A DNA stretch of 59,764 bases from NCBI RefSeq assembly GCF_000332335.1, contig NZ_KB235948.1, forward strand, positions 6,436,376-6,496,139, written 5' to 3'. Made by a program: the position numbers and the translations under genes. Below, in pieces: positions 16,930 through 27,900 of the stretch. The notes below the pieces were generated by a model. That model made no database searches. It was not told the origin of the DNA and worked only from the letters and a program-made list of their open reading frames with translations. This DNA comes from Kamptonema formosum PCC 10802 (GTDB lineage Bacteria > Cyanobacteriota > Cyanobacteriia > Cyanobacteriales > Oscillatoriaceae). The stretch's first letter is position 1; each line of letters starts with the position of its first letter.

Positions 16930-17655
16930 TTTTCACCTCTGAACTCTACAACACTTGGCTTTGATAAAATCCTAATTGCTGCCAGCAAAAGTAAGAGACT
17001 GTTTCTAGCAGCACACAGTCAGTTTAGGACAGGGCATCTCACTTGCTAGGAAGGACAGGGACAGGCGCGACGCCTGTCCTACGTCCTAAACCAAGTGGCT
17101 GCTGCTATATAAAGCAATTGCTAAGGCTGGCTCTCCGGTAATAAACCCGGTTTATTTTGCTGGTAGGGGCGGGTTTAAAGATATCCTTGACTAGCAATAA
17201 ACATCTCGGGAAACCCCGCCCCTACCTCTGTAAGGGCAACCCGCCACAACCGGCACGATTTCTAGATCCCTCACGTTTTCTTTATACAAACTCTCTAACC
17301 CCCATTACCCAAAGTTGAGAAATGAACGCAAACTTCATGAAGAGATCCTATGTTCTAGCCTAACCTTAGAGCGCTACTTGTTCAATCTTTCTTTGGGTAT
17401 ATTTCCCGCTCGCTCTAAAGTTGAAGTAATGTTTGCGAAAGTTGCCAATTGTATCAATATCCTCAAAAATTGGCTAAAATAGGCTATATAAGGAAATCTG
17501 AGGCCGGCAGCCGGCTTTTGGGACATCACCGGACAGATGTCCTGCACAGCCACGAGCGCAGCGACTCGCCAGAGAACAGCAGACAGCACCGGCTGATGGG
17601 GGTGAAGTCCTCATGCGTCTCGTTACGGGTGTGAGATGGGAGTAGAACCAAACAC
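16930..17655. other. Intergenic region with MITE
   Basis: Besides the MITE at 17006-17109 I see no confident gene. A 71-codon minus-strand frame at 17374-17589 has no recognisable features. Confidence 0.4.
17006..17109. mobile_element. MITE (GTCAGTTTAGGAC variant)
   Basis: The left end TAGCAGCACACAGTCAGTTT and right end AAACCAAGTGGCTGCTGCTA are imperfect inverted copies, with the GGACAGGCG hairpin (17059-17079) in the middle. It is closely related to the element at 24456-24555. Confidence 0.7.
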
Positions 17656-18699
17656 ATGAAAAAGAAAACTTGGTTAGGCATGCAGCCGGTCAGCCGAAGC
17701 GCCTTGCACCGGCTCGCCGCACTCGCTATAATTCTCAGTATTCTGATTGCTTGGGGGTGGTTTGCCACGATCCAAATGCCCGGGAAAAGCCACACCGGCA
17801 CTCTCGCCGAGCTGACAGCGCCGCAAGTTGCGCTGCGAGACGCACTGCGGCGGGATGTCGAACAGCTAGCCGGCACCATTGGAGAGCGCAACTACACCCT
17901 GTACAAAAAGCTAACAGCCTCAGCTGATTTTCTGGAATCCTCGTTTGCATCAGCTGGCTACAAAGTCCAGCGACAGGGGTACGAAATAGACGGAAAAAAC
18001 TACGACAACCTGGAAGTGGAGATTGCCGGTGCAAAGAAACCAGACGAAATCGTCATTGTCGGCGGACACTACGACTCAGTGTATGGCAGTTCCGGAGCCA
18101 ACGATAACGGCACCGGCGCAGCAGCAGTTCTAGAGCTAGCCAGAGCCTTTGCCGGCAAAAAAAAACAGCGAACCCTGCGATTTGTTGAATTCGTCAACGA
18201 AGAGCCGCCCTTTTTCTGGACCCCTGACATGGGGAGCCTGGTTTATGCCAAACGCTGCAAACAGCGCAACGAGAAAATCGCCGCCATGCTCAGCCTAGAA
18301 ACAATGGGGTACTATTCCGACGAAATCGGCAGCCAGAAATACCCCTTTTCCCTGGGCACGCTCTATCCCTTGCAAGGAAATTTTATCGCCTTTATCGGCA
18401 ACATAGCATCGGGAAAACTGGTGCGGGAAACTATTGCCTCCTTCCGCACCCACGCCAAATTTCCCAGCGAAGGAGCCGCCCTTCCGGGAGCAGTTCAGGG
18501 CGTGTGCTGGTCTGACCACTGGTCATTTTGGCAGCAAGGCTATCCAGCGCTAATGGTAACAGATACCGCTCCCTTTCGCTACCCCCACTACCACACTACA
18601 AAAGACACTCCCGACAAAGTAGATTACGAGCGCATGGCGCGAGTTGTCGCGGGGTTGGAAAGTGTAATTGCCGACCTCGCCGGTCTTGTTAGTCGTTAG
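17656..18699 (+). CDS. M28-family zinc metallopeptidase, membrane anchored
   Basis: The 347-residue protein has an N-terminal membrane helix (about 20-40, LAALAIILSILIAWGWF) and an aminopeptidase-like M28 domain. Metal ligands are visible in the family order: IVGGHYDSV (His), GANDNGTGA (bridging Asp), FVNEEPP (catalytic Glu followed by a ligand Glu), ETMGYYS (Glu/Asp site) and PHYHTTKDTPDKV (final His). It is probably an exported exopeptidase acting in the periplasm. Substrate unknown. The gene is convergent with the alpha/beta hydrolase gene, with 34 bp between their stops. Confidence 0.9.
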   Translation: MKKKTWLGMQPVSRSALHRLAALAIILSILIAWGWFATIQMPGKSHTGTLAELTAPQVALRDALRRDVEQLAGTIGERNYTLYKKLTASADFLESSFASAGYKVQRQGYEIDGKNYDNLEVEIAGAKKPDEIVIVGGHYDSVYGSSGANDNGTGAAAVLELARAFAGKKKQRTLRFVEFVNEEPPFFWTPDMGSLVYAKRCKQRNEKIAAMLSLETMGYYSDEIGSQKYPFSLGTLYPLQGNFIAFIGNIASGKLVRETIASFRTHAKFPSEGAALPGAVQGVCWSDHWSFWQQGYPALMVTDTAPFRYPHYHTTKDTPDKVDYERMARVVAGLESVIADLAGLVSR

Positions 18700-18733
18700 G
18701 TGGGGGGAGAGATTTCCTGTCGGGCGGTGGGGT

Positions 18734-19570
18734 TTAGGGATTGGGGTTCTCCCCGCGCCGCAAAGCTTCAGCAAACTCCCGCAAAGCTTTTTCATACTCC
18801 TGACCGGCAACCTCCATGACATCATTGTGACCGGCTCCCACCACCGGCAAAAAGCGTTTCGGCGGATTAGCCGCCGCAAACAGTTCTTGCCCGTGCCAGA
18901 ATGGAATCACCGCATCAGCCGTTCCGTGCGCCACCAAAACCGGACAGCGCACCCGCTTAATCTTGTCAATATTGGCAAACTTGTCGAAAGGCACAATCGG
19001 AATCCGCGTCACCACCCGAAATGCGGAGATAAACGGATTTTCCAAAACCAGACCGGCTACCGGCTGCCGGCTGGCCAAATCAACCGATGGCCCAGACCCC
19101 ACCGAGCGCCCGTAAACAATGATCTGTGCCGGTGGCACCCTGAGCTTCTGTGTCAGATAATTGTAAGCAGCGTTAATATCTCCATAGGCACCCAACTCGC
19201 TCGGCGTCCCCTCGCTCGTTCCGTAGCCCCGGTAATCATAAGCGAACACAGCAAACCCGATGTCCCGCAATTCTTCGAGCACCCAGCGAATATCTCCCAA
19301 GTCCTCTGCGTTCCCGTGGCTGAAGAGGATAGTATAGTGCGCCTGCCGGTTGGGGAGATAGACAGCAGAAATCCGGACGCCATCCGCTACCGTCAGCTTG
19401 AGAGTCTCTCGGGTGTCCCCATAGCTTGCCGGTTGCGGCTTAAAAATCAGCCCGTCCGCGAAAAAGTATCCGTAGATACAAACACAGGCATAGATGAAGA
19501 GGGCGGAGCGCACCAGGCGTTTTAGGGAAAATTCGCCCACCAGCAGCCGGCTGAGAGTTTTCTTGTCCAT
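18734..19570 (-). CDS. Alpha/beta hydrolase (ABHD13/17-like)
   Basis: This serine hydrolase has an N-terminal membrane helix (about 22-40, SALFIYACVCIYGYFFADGL), so its catalytic domain sits at a membrane. The catalytic triad is visible: Ser in YGRSVGSGPS, Asp in HGTADAVIPF and His in GAGHNDV. The oxyanion-side loop is FSHGNAED. The layout resembles the bacterial relatives of ABHD13/ABHD17-type thioesterases; substrate unknown. I chose ATG 19570 (278 residues), because the open frame upstream to 19687 is not family-like and would precede the membrane helix with arginine/cysteine-rich sequence. Confidence 0.85.
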   Translation of the reverse strand: MDKKTLSRLLVGEFSLKRLVRSALFIYACVCIYGYFFADGLIFKPQPASYGDTRETLKLTVADGVRISAVYLPNRQAHYTILFSHGNAEDLGDIRWVLEELRDIGFAVFAYDYRGYGTSEGTPSELGAYGDINAAYNYLTQKLRVPPAQIIVYGRSVGSGPSVDLASRQPVAGLVLENPFISAFRVVTRIPIVPFDKFANIDKIKRVRCPVLVAHGTADAVIPFWHGQELFAAANPPKRFLPVVGAGHNDVMEVAGQEYEKALREFAEALRRGENPNP

Positions 19571-19737
19571 TCGGCATGTACCCAGAATACAAACTTTGGG
19601 GAATAATCTGTAGCGGTAACACAATGCTATCCGCGCCCTTAAAGCACCGGCACGATCGCAGGCTCGCTGCGTCTCGCCCGCGCCCAAAGCCCGGAACTCC
19701 CGCCAATCCCTGTATCTATGTCTTGTGAGGAAATAAC

Positions 19738-20127
19738 ATGAGCCTGCACTGTCCTGATGACCTGAAGTATCTCGACAGCCACGAGTACGTGCGCTTAGAT
19801 GGCGACATTGCTACCATTGGCATCAGTGCCTTTGCCGTAGACCAGTTGGGTGACATCGTTTTTCTGGAACTGCCAGATATCGGTGCGGCTGTCACAAAGG
19901 GAGAGTCCTTTGGCACAGTTGAGTCCGTGAAAGCGGTTGAAACCCTCAAATCACCCGTCACCGGCACAGTGGTGGAGCGCAACGAGCCACTCAACGACGA
20001 TCCCGAGGAACTGGGGATAGATCCCTACGGAGAAGGTTGGCTGATCAAGGTGCGCGTTGAGAATCCAGACGAACTGCAAGACGCCATGTCAGCAGATCAG
20101 TACCGCCAGCTGGTGGAGGGGTCATAG
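19738..20127 (+). CDS. gcvH: Glycine cleavage system H protein GcvH
   Basis: GcvH is the small lipoyl carrier that shuttles the aminomethyl group between GcvP and GcvT. It has 129 residues, the normal size. The lipoylated lysine lies in [14 protein letters not shown], and [20 protein letters not shown] and [20 protein letters not shown] are further family marks. ATG 19738 follows GTGAGG. gcvP starts 512 bp downstream on the same strand, with a hairpin between, so the two may be separately or partly co-transcribed. Confidence 0.96.
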   Translation: MSLHCPDDLKYLDSHEYVRLDGDIATIGISAFAVDQLGDIVFLELPDIGAAVTKGESFGTVESVKAVETLKSPVTGTVVERNEPLNDDPEELGIDPYGEGWLIKVRVENPDELQDAMSADQYRQLVEGS

Positions 20128-20202
20128 AAGACGGAAGAAAATCGCTCATCTTTCATCCCTGCCGTAATTTACGATTGATTGCTTACTTTATAGCCTGCGC
20201 GG

Positions 20203-20239
20203 GGTATCGGCGCAACCGATCATTGGCTGGGCTGATACC
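20203..20239 (+). repeat. Hairpin between gcvH and gcvP
   Basis: The stem GGTATCGGC / GCTGATACC (9 bp, one G-U) encloses a 19-base loop with its own 4-bp stem (CCGA/TTGG). It starts 76 bp after the gcvH stop. A T-rich stretch follows after a gap. It could attenuate or terminate the gcvH transcript; no riboswitch class is recognised. Confidence 0.45.
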
Positions 20240-20639
20240 TTTCATTTAATTCGCCTGAAACTCTGTTTTTTTATGGACTAAAAAAACGGATTTTACTATA
20301 GGTGACGGGGGCGGGCAGTGGGGCGTGGCGAATCTCTGGCCCGGAGAAGAATTAGATTAATCAACCGGACATGATATGAGGGAGGTCAAAGCTCGCCTCG
20401 GGCTGGCCTGAAATTTGACAGCCAACTCCGGAATCTTGCCAGAGTGCGCTCCCCCGGAACCGGCATCTGCCTGCAAATTTTGAGTGATTGTTGCAAAATA
20501 TGAAAAATGCAGGCGCTGGACAGCAGATGCTTGCTGCAGGCGCAAACTATCCCTGCGTCCCACACCTGGGTTTACGGTGTTGAATCCGGATGTTAGGTGC
20601 GAGCTACATACCCTCAACCCCTCAATCAGTCCCCGTTCT

Positions 20640-23582
20640 ATGCCTAATTTGAATCTTACAGATAACCGCCCCGCTCTAACCGAACATAACGATAACTCGC
20701 TTCCGGGCCAGAGACTCGCACCGGCAGATTCTTTTGTGCGCCGGCACATTGGCCCGAGGCCAGATGAAATCCGGCAAATGCTGGAAGTCTTGGGCGTGCC
20801 GAGTTTGGACGCCCTGATTGAGAAAACAGTGCCGGCGGCGATCCGGCTCAAACAACCGCTGCAATTGCCCGCAGCCGGGAGCGAATACGCCGCCCTGGCC
20901 CAATTAAAAGAAATCGCCTCCAAAAACGAGATATTCCGGTCATTCACCGGCACCGGCTATCACGACTGCATCACCCCGCCGGTCATCCTGCGCAACATCC
21001 TGGAAAATCCCGGCTGGTACACCGCCTACACCCCCTACCAGGCAGAAATTGCCCAAGGGCGGCTAGAAGCGCTGCTGAATTTCCAAACCATGATCATAGA
21101 CCTCACCGGCATGGAAATTGCCAACGCTTCCCTGCTAGACGAGGGCACAGCCGCCGCAGAAGGGATGGCGGTGAGCTTGGGTTTGTGCAAAACAAAAGCA
21201 AAAGCCTTCTTCATTGCCCAAGACTGCCACCCCCAAACCATCGAAGTGGTGCGAACCCGCGCCAACCCCCTCGGCATTGAAGTCATTGTCGGCGATTGGC
21301 AAACCTTTACCTTCGATCGGCCAATCTTTGGGGCGCTGCTGCAATACCCCACCACCGACGGCACCGTATGCGACTACCGGCACTTTATCGAACAAGCGCA
21401 CGCCGCCGGTGCCCTCGTCACCGTAGCCGCAGACATCCTGAGCCTGTGCCTGCTCAAACCCCCCGGTGAATTTGGCGCGGATATTGCCGTAGGGAGCACC
21501 CAGCGGTTTGGCGTTCCCCTCGGATACGGCGGACCGCACGCCGCCTACTTCGCCACAAAACAAGAGTACAAGCGGCAAGTTCCCGGAAGGATTGTCGGCG
21601 TGTCCAAAGACGCCCAGGGCAAGCCGGCGCTGCGACTCGCCCTGCAAACCCGCGAACAGCACATCCGGCGCGAAAAAGCAACCAGCAACATCTGCACCGC
21701 CCAAGTGCTGCTGGCGGTGATTGCTTCTATGTATGCCGTCTACCACGGGCCCGATGGGCTGAAAAGAATTGCCTTTCGGGTGCACCGGCTGACGGCAATC
21801 CTGGCGGAAGGGTTGAAGCGCCTGGGATACCGCATCGCTTCCGAACCGTTTTTTGACACGCTGCGGGTGGAAGTGGGAACCCGCCGGCTCGAAGACATTC
21901 TCAAAGCTGCGCGAGAGCGCCGCATTAACCTGCGCGCCTTTAGCCCAACTGCATTAGGCGTCAGCCTCGACGAAACCGCCACTGCAGAAGACTTGCGCCA
22001 ACTCTGGGAGATTTTTGCCGGTGGGGGAGAGCTTTCCTTTACTGTCGGAGAGATTGCCGGAGAAATTGGCGAATCTCCTTTGGAAAAAGAACCGTTTGCC
22101 CGTACCAGCAGCTATCTCACCCATCCGGTGTTCAACCGCTACCACTCGGAAAGCGAACTGTTGCGCTACCTGCACCGGCTGGAAACCAAAGACCTGTCCC
22201 TGACCACATCGATGATACCGCTCGGCTCGTGCACGATGAAGCTGAACGCCACTGCCGAGATGCTGCCGGTGACTTGGCCAGAATTTGGCAAGATCCATCC
22301 GTTTGCGCCCCTGTGGCAAACGCGGGGCTATCAGGTTTTGTTCCAGCAGCTGGAACAGTGGCTGGCTGAAATCACCGGCTTTGCGGGAATTTCCCTGCAG
22401 CCGAATGCCGGTTCGCAGGGGGAGTATACAGGATTGCTAGTAATTCGTCAATACCACCAGCACCGGGGAGAGAGCCACCGCAACGTCTGCCTGATCCCCC
22501 AGTCGGCGCACGGGACGAATCCCGCTTCTGCAGTGATGTGCGGCATGAAGGTGGTGGTGGTTGAGTGCGACGAGCAGGGCAACGTTGATATAGAGGATCT
22601 GAGGAAAAAAGCCCAGAAGCACGAGCCAGAACTGGCGGCGCTGATGGTGACGTATCCCTCCACTCACGGGGTTTTTGAGGAGGGAATTAAGGAAATCTGT
22701 GATATTATCCATGCTTGCGGCGGGCAAGTGTATATGGACGGGGCGAACATGAACGCCCAAGTGGGGCTGTGCCGGCCCGGGGATTTTGGGGCGGATGTCT
22801 GTCACCTGAACTTGCACAAGACGTTTTGCATCCCCCACGGCGGCGGCGGGCCAGGTATGGGCCCGATTGGCGTGGCCCCGCACCTGCTACCGTTCCTGCC
22901 GGGGCACTCGGTTGCCGGCACCGGCGGTGCGGAAAGCATTGGGGCTGTTTCCGCTGCGCCTTGGGGTAGCGCCAGCATCCTGACGATTTCGTGGATGTAC
23001 ATTGCCATGATGGGTGGCGCGGGGCTGGCGGAAGCCACGAAGGTGGCCATTCTCAATGCGAATTACATCGCCCGCCGGTTAGAGCCGTATTACCCTGTGC
23101 TGTATAAGGGGAAGGACGGTTTTGTGGCCCACGAGTGCATTTTGGACTTGCGAGGGCTGAAGAAGAGTGCGGGGATTGAGGTGGATGATATTGCCAAACG
23201 CCTGATGGATTATGGGTTCCACGCGCCGACAGTTTCTTGGCCGGTGGCGGGTACGGTGATGGTGGAGCCCACGGAAAGCGAGTCGAAGCAGGAGCTGGAC
23301 CGTTTTTGCGATGCCATGATTGCCATTCGCAAGGAAATTGAGGAGATTGAGTTGGGGAAGGCGGACCCCAGTAATAATGTGCTCAAGAATGCGCCCCACA
23401 CGGCGGAAAGCTTGATTGCCGGGGAGTGGGACCGTCCTTATTCGCGGGAGCGGGCGGCTTACCCGGCACCGTGGACTCGCGAGTCCAAGTTCTGGCCGGC
23501 TGTGGGGCGGATTGACAATGCCTATGGGGACCGGCATTTTGTCTGTTCTTGCTTGCCGGTGGAGGCGTATTCGCAGGCGTAA
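20640..23582 (+). CDS. gcvP: Glycine dehydrogenase (decarboxylating) GcvP
   Basis: GcvP is the pyridoxal-phosphate enzyme that decarboxylates glycine and loads the aminomethyl group on GcvH. It has 980 residues from ATG 20640, the single-chain form with two aminotransferase-like halves. Marks are [17 protein letters not shown], the N-half [50 protein letters not shown] and [10 protein letters not shown]. The PLP lysine is in [19 protein letters not shown]. The frame is open upstream to 20484, but [11 protein letters not shown] is a sensible start shortly before the conserved region. It is the last gene of the gcvT-gcvH-gcvP neighbourhood. Confidence 0.97.
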   Translation: MPNLNLTDNRPALTEHNDNSLPGQRLAPADSFVRRHIGPRPDEIRQMLEVLGVPSLDALIEKTVPAAIRLKQPLQLPAAGSEYAALAQLKEIASKNEIFRSFTGTGYHDCITPPVILRNILENPGWYTAYTPYQAEIAQGRLEALLNFQTMIIDLTGMEIANASLLDEGTAAAEGMAVSLGLCKTKAKAFFIAQDCHPQTIEVVRTRANPLGIEVIVGDWQTFTFDRPIFGALLQYPTTDGTVCDYRHFIEQAHAAGALVTVAADILSLCLLKPPGEFGADIAVGSTQRFGVPLGYGGPHAAYFATKQEYKRQVPGRIVGVSKDAQGKPALRLALQTREQHIRREKATSNICTAQVLLAVIASMYAVYHGPDGLKRIAFRVHRLTAILAEGLKRLGYRIASEPFFDTLRVEVGTRRLEDILKAARERRINLRAFSPTALGVSLDETATAEDLRQLWEIFAGGGELSFTVGEIAGEIGESPLEKEPFARTSSYLTHPVFNRYHSESELLRYLHRLETKDLSLTTSMIPLGSCTMKLNATAEMLPVTWPEFGKIHPFAPLWQTRGYQVLFQQLEQWLAEITGFAGISLQPNAGSQGEYTGLLVIRQYHQHRGESHRNVCLIPQSAHGTNPASAVMCGMKVVVVECDEQGNVDIEDLRKKAQKHEPELAALMVTYPSTHGVFEEGIKEICDIIHACGGQVYMDGANMNAQVGLCRPGDFGADVCHLNLHKTFCIPHGGGGPGMGPIGVAPHLLPFLPGHSVAGTGGAESIGAVSAAPWGSASILTISWMYIAMMGGAGLAEATKVAILNANYIARRLEPYYPVLYKGKDGFVAHECILDLRGLKKSAGIEVDDIAKRLMDYGFHAPTVSWPVAGTVMVEPTESESKQELDRFCDAMIAIRKEIEEIELGKADPSNNVLKNAPHTAESLIAGEWDRPYSRERAAYPAPWTRESKFWPAVGRIDNAYGDRHFVCSCLPVEAYSQA

Positions 23583-23689
23583 CGCCCTGTCCGGTGCGGG
23601 ACGCTAGCGCTTAGCACATTGGCTGTAAAATGTCAAGCAGCCAGAGCCGGAGAAAAAAATCCTAATCAAACAGCGGGCCGGCGATCGGG

Positions 23690-23779
23690 AAAGTAGTTGG
23701 GCTTTAGCCCTACCGGCGGAAAGTAGTTGGGCTTTAGCCCTACCGGCGGAAAGTAGTTGGGCTTTAGCCCCACCGGCGG
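23690..23779. repeat. 30-bp tandem repeat, three copies
   Basis: The unit AAAGTAGTTGGGCTTTAGCC(C) plus CTACCGGCGG is repeated at 23690, 23720 and 23750 with only one difference. Each unit carries the small palindrome GGGCT-TT-AGCCC. Confidence 0.9.
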
Positions 23780-24408
23780 GGCTCCTATCTGTCCCGCTCT
23801 CCTGGCACAGCCGCTGGCACAGCGTCTCCCGTGCCGGCACAGCCCGTGGCACAGCCTCTGTCGCCGCAGTGACAGACAAGATGCCGGTTTCTGGCGCAGG
23901 GAAGGCACCGGCATTGGAAGCAGCTCACAAGCAGGGGCGCGCTGCCGGTGATCCCTGCGCCCCGCTGAGTGAAACCTTTGTATTTTCGTCAATTCCCCCC
24001 GCACCCCCTCTGGAAAACCCCTTTTCGGAAAAACTGGCAACCGGTGGGGGGGGAGAGGGGAACTAATCAGCAACCTGCAGCGTCTTGCTTGGAGTCCTGC
24101 TAAAAATCCTTCACGGACGACCGGCAGGCCAGTTTTAATAAATCTCAAATAATCAGTCCGAAATAGAATTTGGCCGGAGCAATTGCAGGCTGTTTAAAGT
24201 CCGCAATGTTAAAGATTTTACCCGTGGCAAACAGTCGCGTTTGTCGCACTGATTTAGATTAAACCTATGGCACAGAAATTTTAAAATAATTTGCCTAAAT
24301 AATTTGTTTTGACAAAACAGTGGATTCACGGATGACTGTACGGGCAGAGAAAGGGAGAATATAAACAGGGCAAAAAGTTATGCTTGCTGACAAAAAATTG
24401 GGGGGGTG

Positions 24409-24436
24409 TTACAAAAGAGAGAGAAAGCTTTTGTAA
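24409..24436. promoter_or_regulatory. Inverted repeat upstream of the giant gene
   Basis: Arms TTACAAAAG and CTTTTGTAA are perfect 9-bp inverted copies separated by 10 bases, about 470 bp before the giant gene. It could be an operator or a hairpin; no regulator family is recognised. Confidence 0.35.
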
Positions 24437-24455
24437 AGGGTTGGACTTGTATGGG

Positions 24456-24555
24456 AATAACCAGTCAGTTTAGGACAAGGCATCTCACTTTCTAGTAGGC
24501 AAAGGAACAGGCGTCTCGCCTTTCCTAAGTCCTAACCTAAGTGGTTACTGCGATA
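24456..24555. mobile_element. MITE (GTCAGTTTAGGAC variant)
   Basis: About 100 bp. It starts AATAACCAGTCAGTTTAGGA and ends CCTAACCTAAGTGGTTACTG then CGATA. Close relative of 17006-17109, with the same CATCTCACTT word and a central hairpin. Confidence 0.65.
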
Positions 24556-24904
24556 AAGTCAAGCGAAGACAGATAGCCGCAAATGAAATAAAAAGAATGA
24601 TGCGGTGCGGTCGAGTGCCAGTCAATTTCATAGCCCGGAATAAAAAAGTGTTGGTAAGCTCAGATATTAGGGTGCGCTTAAATGGGTCGGGAATCCAATG
24701 CATGCGGTGGGGGCATCTTTACTGGGCCATGAATTTGTCCCAAACACAGGTGGCTTGCCAAACGGAGATTCCCCGTTAAAAAGGGTTAAAGAATCTAGAG
24801 ACGGGAGAGAGAGAGGAGGAAAGAAACCTTCAGTTCTTGTCCTAGGTTTGGGTTTATTTCAGGAAAAAGAAAGGTTTGTGTACTCTCAGTCAAGGGTTAA
24901 ACTT

Positions 24905-27900
24905 ATGGAATTGTTCGATGAGAATAGCGGGACGCTGCAAGACTTAAGTGGGGAAAAGCTCACAGAGGATAAATTAGCAGCTCCCCTGTACAAGAAAACA
25001 GGCGGCAACCAGGGCGGGACAAACGCCGGCGCTGGGGGCGGCGGTAGCATGAAACCTCCGAGCCAAGGGAAGCCAGACGAGTCAGACCAGCCGGCAGCAG
25101 ACAGCGGCTCCAACAAGATAAGCTCCTCGGATTCGGTCAAAATCAACCACTTTCGCACTGAATACTCGGTTCAATTAACAGCGTTCTACGGAGTTGAAAC
25201 CGCAGCTGACCTCAGCGACGAGCAGGTGTTCAACTACATCAAAACCGAGGGACGGTTTTCAACGCTGGAAGGCTTGCTAGACCTGAATGTGTATCGCGCC
25301 GCCGGCACGGACTTACAGGCAGCCGGTCTGACCGACGAACAGCTAATTTCTCACTTCCGGGAGTTTGGGGTAAAAGAAGAGCGTCCCTTCGCCGCCTGCA
25401 TCGACATCAACTACTACCGGCAGGTTAACCCAGACCTCACCAACTTAACCTACGAGCAAGCGCTGCAACACCTGCTGGAGTTTGGGTTGAAGGAGAACCG
25501 GCAGTTTTCGGCGCTTATCGACCTCAGCTACTACCAGAAGGTCAACGCAGACCTAGCCGGTTTGAGTTCCGAGCAACTGCTGTCGCACTTGCTCGACTTT
25601 GGGTTGAAGGAAAACCGGCAGTTTTCGGCATTCGTAAACCCTGACTACTACCGGCAGCAAAACCAAGACCTGGCCGGCATGACCGACGAGCAGGCGCTGG
25701 AGCACCTGTTCGCGTTTGGGCTGAAAGAAAACCGCCAATTTTCTGCCGTCATCGACCTGAACTACTACCAGAAGCAAAACGCAGACCTTGCCAGCATGAC
25801 CGGCAAGCAACTGCTGGAACACCTGGTCCAGTTTGGGCTGAACGAGAACCGCAAATTCTCGCCGCTGTGTGACCTAAACTACTACCAGCAGCAAAACGCA
25901 GACCTAACCGGCATGACCGGCAAGCAACTGCTGGAACACCTGATCCAGTTTGGCATCAAAGAAGGGCGTGCCTTCTCGCCGCTGATTGACATCAACTACT
26001 ACAAGAACACCTACGCCCAAGCGCTGACCGACTTTTTTGGAGCTGGATCTGTCGGGGAAATCAGCTTCCAGCAAGTATTCCAGTTCATGACCGGCGCTGG
26101 TTTGCAGCAAGGCATCAGCCCCTCGCCGGTGGCGGACATCAGCGTGTTTACCAGCGCTCCGTCCGATGACATTGTTCAAGGCGGCACCGGCAACGATGTT
26201 GCCGGTGGGGGCACCGGCAGCGAAACCCCCAGCGGCGGCACCGGCAGCGAAACCCTCAGCGGCGGCACCGGCAGCGAAACCCCCAGCGGCGGCACCGGCA
26301 GCGGCACCACAACCCCTCCCGCAGACAGCGACCTTCCCCTTCCTCCCATAGTTGGCCAGCCGGCCACTCCTCCGGTAGATGGCGGCACCGGCACAGACAC
26401 CACACCCGGTGGGGACGGCACAGAAACCACACCCGGTGGGGACGGCACAGACACCACTCCCGGTGGCACTGGCACAGATCCTGACCCATTTTTCAACAGC
26501 GATTACATTCGCGACACTTACGCCGACCAACTGGCACAGGCATACCCGGGCGCTGACCCCGCAACTCTCACCGAAGAGCAGGTTCAGGAGTTTCTGAACG
26601 ACAAGGCGCTCGAACAGGGGTTAAACCCGTCGCCGGTGGTTGACGTAAAGTATTATGTATCCGCCTATGGCGACGACATCCTCAGCTACTATCAAGACCA
26701 AGGAAAGCCGGTTGCATCTGTTGCAGACCTGAGCTACCAGCAGATCGTCGATTACATCAAAGGCCCGGGTCTGGAAAAAGGGGTGAACCCCGCACCGGCG
26801 GTGGACTTGGGCTTCATCAAAGTTACCTACTCCGCAGAGTTGCTCGCCGAGTACAAAGTAGACTCTGTAGACAAACTGACCAACGCACAGATTTTGGCGT
26901 TTGTCAGTGGAGCCGGCAAAGAAAAAGTCACCCAACCCGCACCGGCGGTTGACTTGGGCTTCATCAAAGTTACCTATTCCGCAGAGTTGCTCGCCGAGTA
27001 CAAAGTAGACTCTGTAGACAAACTGACCAACGCACAAGTTTTGGCGTTTGTCAGTGGAGCCGGCAAAGAAAAAGTCACCCAACCCGCACCGGCGGTTGAC
27101 TTGGGCTTCATCAAAGTTACCTATTCCGCAGAGTTGCTCGCCGAGTACAAAGTAGACTCTGTAGACAAACTGACCAACGCACAAGTTTTGGCGTTTGTCA
27201 GTGGAGCCGGCAAAGAAAAAGTCACCCAACCCGCACCGGCGGTTGACTTGGGCTTCATCAAAGTTACCTATTCCGCAGAGTTGCTCGCCGAGTACAAAGT
27301 AGACTCTGTAGACAAACTGACCAACGCACAAGTTTTGGCGTTTGTCAGTGGAGCCGGCAAAGAAAAAGTCACCCAACCCGCACCGGCGGTGGACTTGGGC
27401 TTCATCAAAGTTACCTATTCCGCAGAGTTGCTCGCCGAGTACAAAGTAGACTCTGTAGACAAACTGACCAACGCACAGATTTTGTCGTTTGTCAGTGGAG
27501 CCGGCAAAGAAAAAGTCACCCAACCCGCGTCAACGGTTGACTTGGATTTCGTCAAAACCACCTACTCGGCAGATTTGCTCGCGCAGTACAAGGTAGATTC
27601 TGTAGACAAACTGACCAACGCACAAGTTTTGGCGTTTGTCAATGGGGAAGGGCTAGAAAAAGTGACTTCTCCGTCGCCGGTGGTGAACCTGAGTTACATT
27701 AAAGCCACCCAATCTGCGGAAATCCTCAGCTACTACCAGCAGCTTGGCGTTCAAGTGACATCCGCCGCCCAACTGACCAACGCTCAGATTCTCCAGTACC
27801 TGAGTGACGCAGGTCTAGAAGAAGGCGTGAACCCGTCGCCGGGGGTCAACTTCAAGTACGTTAAAGAAACGTACTCGCAGGAAATTCTCACCTACTATCA

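Larger units (their letters stand above)
23583..24904. other. 1.3-kb non-coding region upstream of the giant gene
   Basis: No confident gene. It contains the three-copy 30-bp repeat (23690-23779), a run of short GGCACAGCC-like repeats (about 23810-23870), an inverted repeat (24409-24436) and a MITE (24456-24555). The frame of the giant gene is open back to 24698, but the peptide there is unlike the rest. Confidence 0.5.

Noticed and set aside
17374-17589. 71-codon minus-strand frame upstream of the M28 peptidase gene
   Set aside because: No start signal, no family, and it lies in the leader of a clear gene.
23690-23779. Possible small CRISPR array (30-bp repeat three times)
   Set aside because: The repeats are directly adjacent without spacers, so this is a simple tandem repeat.
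26621-27523. 300-codon minus-strand frame with repeated CGLGDFFFAG units
   Set aside because: It is the antisense of the 147-bp repeats of the giant gene; its regularity comes from the DNA repeat only.
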